Shown: one piece after another, positions 60,563-64,000 of the stretch
Layout: each line of letters begins with the position of its first letter
How positions within the stretch are numbered: position 1 is the stretch's first letter
Assembly (NCBI GenBank): GCA_033557835.1
Contig: JAWQRO010000038.1
Coordinates: forward strand, 1-64,000
Direction: 5' to 3'
Length of the DNA: 64,000 nucleotides
DNA from: Helochares maculicollis
Taxonomy: Eukaryota > Arthropoda > Insecta > Coleoptera > Hydrophilidae
Notes under the pieces: generated by a model
Database searches by the model: none
Told to the model about the DNA's origin: nothing
The model's input: the letters and a program-made list of their open reading frames with translations, nothing else
Translations under genes and position numbers: made by a program

Positions 60563-60929
60563 CAAACCATATCTCGCAAATATAGAGCTGTACTGTTTTT
60601 ACATTATTACTGGATATTATTTGAGCTTTTCATAAATCTTGATTCCCAGATCTTGTTTAGTTTATTGTGGGATCCATGAGACTTCCACAGTGGCTCTTCT
60701 ATAACTGCTTCTAAACACGCTCTATTGCGATTGTGCTACCACTATGTATTATGTGCTGGCTTACATATACTTTTCCCTGGCTCTGATTTCAACCTATTCT
60801 TATTTGCACTATGTTTTTATAATTTTATCTGCAGATTTTCACAGATTTTGTCCAGCATATGCTGTCCACATACTGCAAGCCGACTAATTTCTTGATATTC
60901 GGTTGGTTCTACGTTACCCCGTTTTTTGT

Positions 60930-61430
60930 CGACTGGGCTAACAAGTATAGTATATGCACCATTATCTGTTTACTTTCTTCGAACAGCTCCCAAGTGGTTT
61001 CGCTTATCCATTTTTTTTCATTGTTCTTCTATATAGTCTAGGACTTTCCTGCACTGTTATTTTGACGTTTTCCCATTTTTGTCTTATGCTCACTTGGCTG
61101 CTCCAGTGTATTCTTGTTTTGCTTCCTAATCTTTGGTTTTTCACATAAAACTTTCTTCTACTTAACCTGTGTCTATTCAATCTGGAGATATAAACTCATC
61201 TTTATTTTACAGATTGGCAGATAATGATCCAAGCCAAGGTGTCCCAATCTTTAATTTCAAGTAACTAAGGAGCATCCTTTCCATTTCTTGTTTATTGTTA
61301 TATGACCAATCTGGTTCTCGGTGTTTTGATCTGGTGATGTCACTTGACGATATATCTTGTATGAGAAGAGCGTTCCGCCTATCATCAGTTTATTTCTAGG
61401 TCAGTTAACCCATCTTTATTGTAGTTTCGG
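60930..61430 (-). mobile_element. LINE endonuclease-region fragment
   Basis: Minus-strand pieces in order: NKLMIGGTLFSYKIYRQVTS, then SPDQNTENQIGHITINKKW, LGLDHYLPICKIKMSL (about 61,220) and KWISETTWELFEESKQIM (about 60,990). This order matches the end of an APE-type endonuclease (pattern SPD..T.NQIDHI.I...WR and SDHHL) followed by the pre-RT linker of EN-RT LINEs. The usual NQID is NQIG here, and frames are broken. It is distinct from the LINE at 650-2,820. Confidence 0.6.
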
Positions 61431-61439
61431 GTACTCAGT

Positions 61440-62090
61440 GCATGTTTTCTCATTATGTTTTCCAAGTGCAAAATGCAAAATATCTGCATTATGCAAGAAA
61501 ACAGACTTATTTTTTCTTATGAAAATCCTTTATTAACGAACGATTGTGTTGTATGTAGAAAATGCGACCCATAAATGGATGAAGGAGAAGTTTTAAGTAA
61601 ATTTACTTAGAGAAGTATTAAAGAGATCATAAGGAGATACAAGAAATCAGATTATCCGTAAAGGGATTGTTAGGCAATAATTTAATTCACAAAAGCTTAA
61701 TAATTAGACTCCGTTGCTGTTAGCATTAATTCGTCTATAATACATAGACTACTTGTATAAGGCAGCTTTGCATTTAAGAATGACATAATAGAAGCACGAG
61801 ATATTTGTAACCGTGAGGTATTATACCAAGCTGAAAATTGTTTTTTTAAACAAGTGCGCTAACTATTAATCTTTCATTTAGGTAGGAGAAGGTATTTATC
61901 TTTCATATTTTCCAAAATAATCTTGACTCAGCCATTTTGATGTCGAATCATGTTCTAGAAGGCGAGTTGCAGCTGATGAAAATGTAATAAAGGTGAATAA
62001 TAACTGATTCCATTAATGAGAGATTAAATTTATAGAAATCGGCTATTCAAGATGATCTGAAACAATTACCTCTAAACTCGACCTGTGGGT
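61440..62090. other. no gene seen
   Basis: AT-rich. It may include an unrecognisable 5' part of the following mariner. Confidence 0.4.
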
Positions 62091-62149
62091 TTCTTATATT
62101 CTTATACAAAGAAAATGGTACTATTGTGTTGATCTTCACGGCTTAAAGC

Positions 62150-62640
62150 ACGAGATATTTACCAAGAAAAGTGTTGGTGCCTGGTGGGATTTCAAAGGAA
62201 TCGCTTTTTGAGTTTCTATCGAACAATATAATAATAAATTTTGTCAAATTGCTGGACAAATTTACTTAAACAGAAATGGTCAGAATCAAGCAGTGGAAAT
62301 GATGTAGTATCCCATCAAGTTAATGCTTAAGTTCATACAAGATTAATAACTTGCCACAAGTTTAACAGGTTGAATGGGATAAAGTGCTACACTAACTATA
62401 TTACTCACATGTGACACTTTGTGATGGTTGTTTGTATTAATCTCTACAAAGGTTTTTAGAAAAAAAGACTTTTATTTCAAATGGGGAGATCAAGCTACCT
62501 GGATTAATTTTGCCAAAAAGCACAAAAATTTTGTGAGTTTGAAATCAAGCTACTGCCTGGAAGATAGACTAGAATAGAAACTGCATAGCCCGATAAATTG
62601 CTTATTCATTCTGAGAAACTCGTCTTACATTTTGGTTGAC
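62150..62640 (+). mobile_element. heavily decayed mariner transposase, cecropia/Hsmar1-like
   Basis: Across shifting frames the plus strand gives KSVGAWWDFKGIAF (about 62,170-62,210), then remnants of the CDYHLY..LQ.FL block (TLCDGCLYQSLQRFL, near 62,417-62,460) and KKTFISNGEIK. It ends with FAKKHKNF and EFEIKLLPGRW (about 62,510-62,570). The order matches the C-terminal two thirds of a mariner transposase, and WW.FKGI resembles the WWDWKGI form seen in cecropia-type elements. No TIRs were recognised. Confidence 0.55.
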
Positions 62641-64000
62641 AATAAAAAATTACTTTCGGAACAATTTTTTACAACCTAAAATCTAAAGATGCTGAGGTTG
62701 CTGGAAATTTAAACGTGGAGCTATTTAAAATTGTTGATGAAAGAAAGTTAAATGCGTTTTAAACCATTGATGAGATAGCATTTTAGTTGAAAAAGAAGAC
62801 ATATCGTACCTACATTTCGAAAAATGAAAGACCTCAGTCACACTTTAGAACTTCTTATTTATGTGGTAAAGTGTAATCGATAAAGCTCATAAGTTGTTCT
62901 TCAACTCGTTGATCAATATAATTTTAGTTCAACCTGCATGTACTCTAGTGATCTAATGAAAAAACGTGGTTAACCCAAGTTTATTTTGATGGGTTTGTCT
63001 TAGACAGTGATTGCTTCATTTTCCAAGTGAAAAGCTTTATGAAAGAAAACATCATGGTGTCCAAATTTGTTAAATTTTGATTAGATTAACAATCCTAGAA
63101 AGGAAATGTATAATTTAGATGTGAATTTTGAATTTCTTCCCAATTGATTTTCAACCATACAATATTTTTCAATCTTTGACAAATTGGAAAATATCACTCG
63201 TATTCAAATCTGGAAATAATTTTTTCGTATAAGATTGTATACACACCGTATCAACTTATACAGAAATGAAACTACTTTAGTATTATAAGAAAGGAGGGAT
63301 TATAAGAATTCGTGAATATATTTGTCTCATAAGTATCGGTAGAAGAAAAACCCACTGCAAATCATTGATAATCTTCACTTTAAATGATGTGAAAAAAAGA
63401 TGCGATATAACTTCCATTTCACTCAAAATGATGTATGGCTCCATTTAACGAAAATTTAGCTGAAATTATGAATAAAATGAAAATAGGTCAATAGTCAACT
63501 ACATGTAGGAAAAATATTTAATGTTATTTTATAGATTAAACAGGTTCTTCAAAAGTTGAAAATGTTTTTTATATGTATGTAAAGAATATTAAATCGGATA
63601 TTTTATGTTAGAAATTTTGAAAGCAATATCTGTATAAGGGGTACGAATTAATCGTGTGAGAAAAGTATTAACTGCAAATTGATTGACTTGTTCGAAAAAT
63701 TAGTAAATTACAAACTAGATGTGTCAACTTTGTTTGTGTTCAAATTCCTTGTCGTTGTTAACTTGTAAGATTGTAGCGAATGTTTTTATCAAATATTCGG
63801 ACTATAGTCTTATCGCTCTCTATTGTTACTTACCCAAAAAGACGACTCTTGTTAGTAGTTTTTCTTTAGTCATGAAATCCCTCATTGACAATCCCATTTC
63901 TTTCTCGGTGTATAGTTGACCAAAACCTAAAAAGCGAGGTTACGTATAAAATTTCCATCATTTGCGAAACTAAAATATCAGTTATATAGACTGTTGTAAA
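62641..64000. other. no gene seen
   Basis: AT-rich DNA with stops in all frames. Short open runs (such as NLNVELFKIVDERKLNAF near 62,710-62,762) match nothing I know. Confidence 0.45.

Noticed and set aside
1..64000. CRISPR array, prophage, bacterial defence or biosynthetic system
   Set aside because: No regularly spaced repeats, operon-like gene runs or prokaryotic genes; introns, a PolIII tRNA without CCA and insect-type transposons show eukaryotic DNA.

Overview
This is eukaryotic, AT-rich, intron-bearing DNA packed with decayed transposable elements. The gene content (an ING-family gene with insect-like exons) and the element mix (mariner, hAT, Penelope-like, RTE-like LINE, Ty1/copia) point to an insect with a repeat-rich genome. 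I cannot name the species. No bacterial or viral system is present and I found no novel multi-gene system. The most striking object is structural.

Layout. 1-12,680 is single-copy and mostly dead transposons: a mariner tail (1-300), an RTE-like LINE corpse (about 650-2,820), a possible LTR (about 4,663), an internally deleted mariner (6,001-6,588), a full-length dead mariner (9,954-11,161) and a Penelope-like element (about 11,280-12,900). 12,681-33,564 and 33,565-54,491 are two direct, head-to-tail copies of one 20.9-kb unit. Each copy holds a tRNA-like SINE head, a copia pol fragment, a tRNA-Thr(CGT), a 37-nt and a 1,225-nt predicted exon of an unidentified minus-strand gene, an irritans-type mariner, a degenerate hAT element carrying two mariner insertions, and a second Penelope-like fragment. 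The inner ~20 kb looks identical in both copies, including an A14 run and a (TA)14 run, while the outer few hundred bases at both ends differ by substitutions and 7-40 bp indels. That pattern suits a collapsed-and-reused assembly consensus, or else a very recent duplication or conversion.

54,492-64,000 is single-copy again. It starts with the first two coding exons of an ING1/ING2-like chromatin gene on the minus strand (55,267 to 54,871), then two more near-full-length mariners of the family seen at 9,954 (56,643-57,855 and 59,340-60,562), a LINE endonuclease fragment (about 60,930-61,430) and a decayed mariner of another subfamily (about 62,150-62,640).

The likely functional loci are the ING-like gene, the tRNA-Thr and the unidentified minus-strand gene. 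The later ING exons, including the PHD finger, were not found. They must lie left of 54,870, so the tandem unit sits downstream of the ING 5' exons, within or beyond the gene. The right breakpoint of the unit cuts through a predicted 77-nt plus-strand exon.
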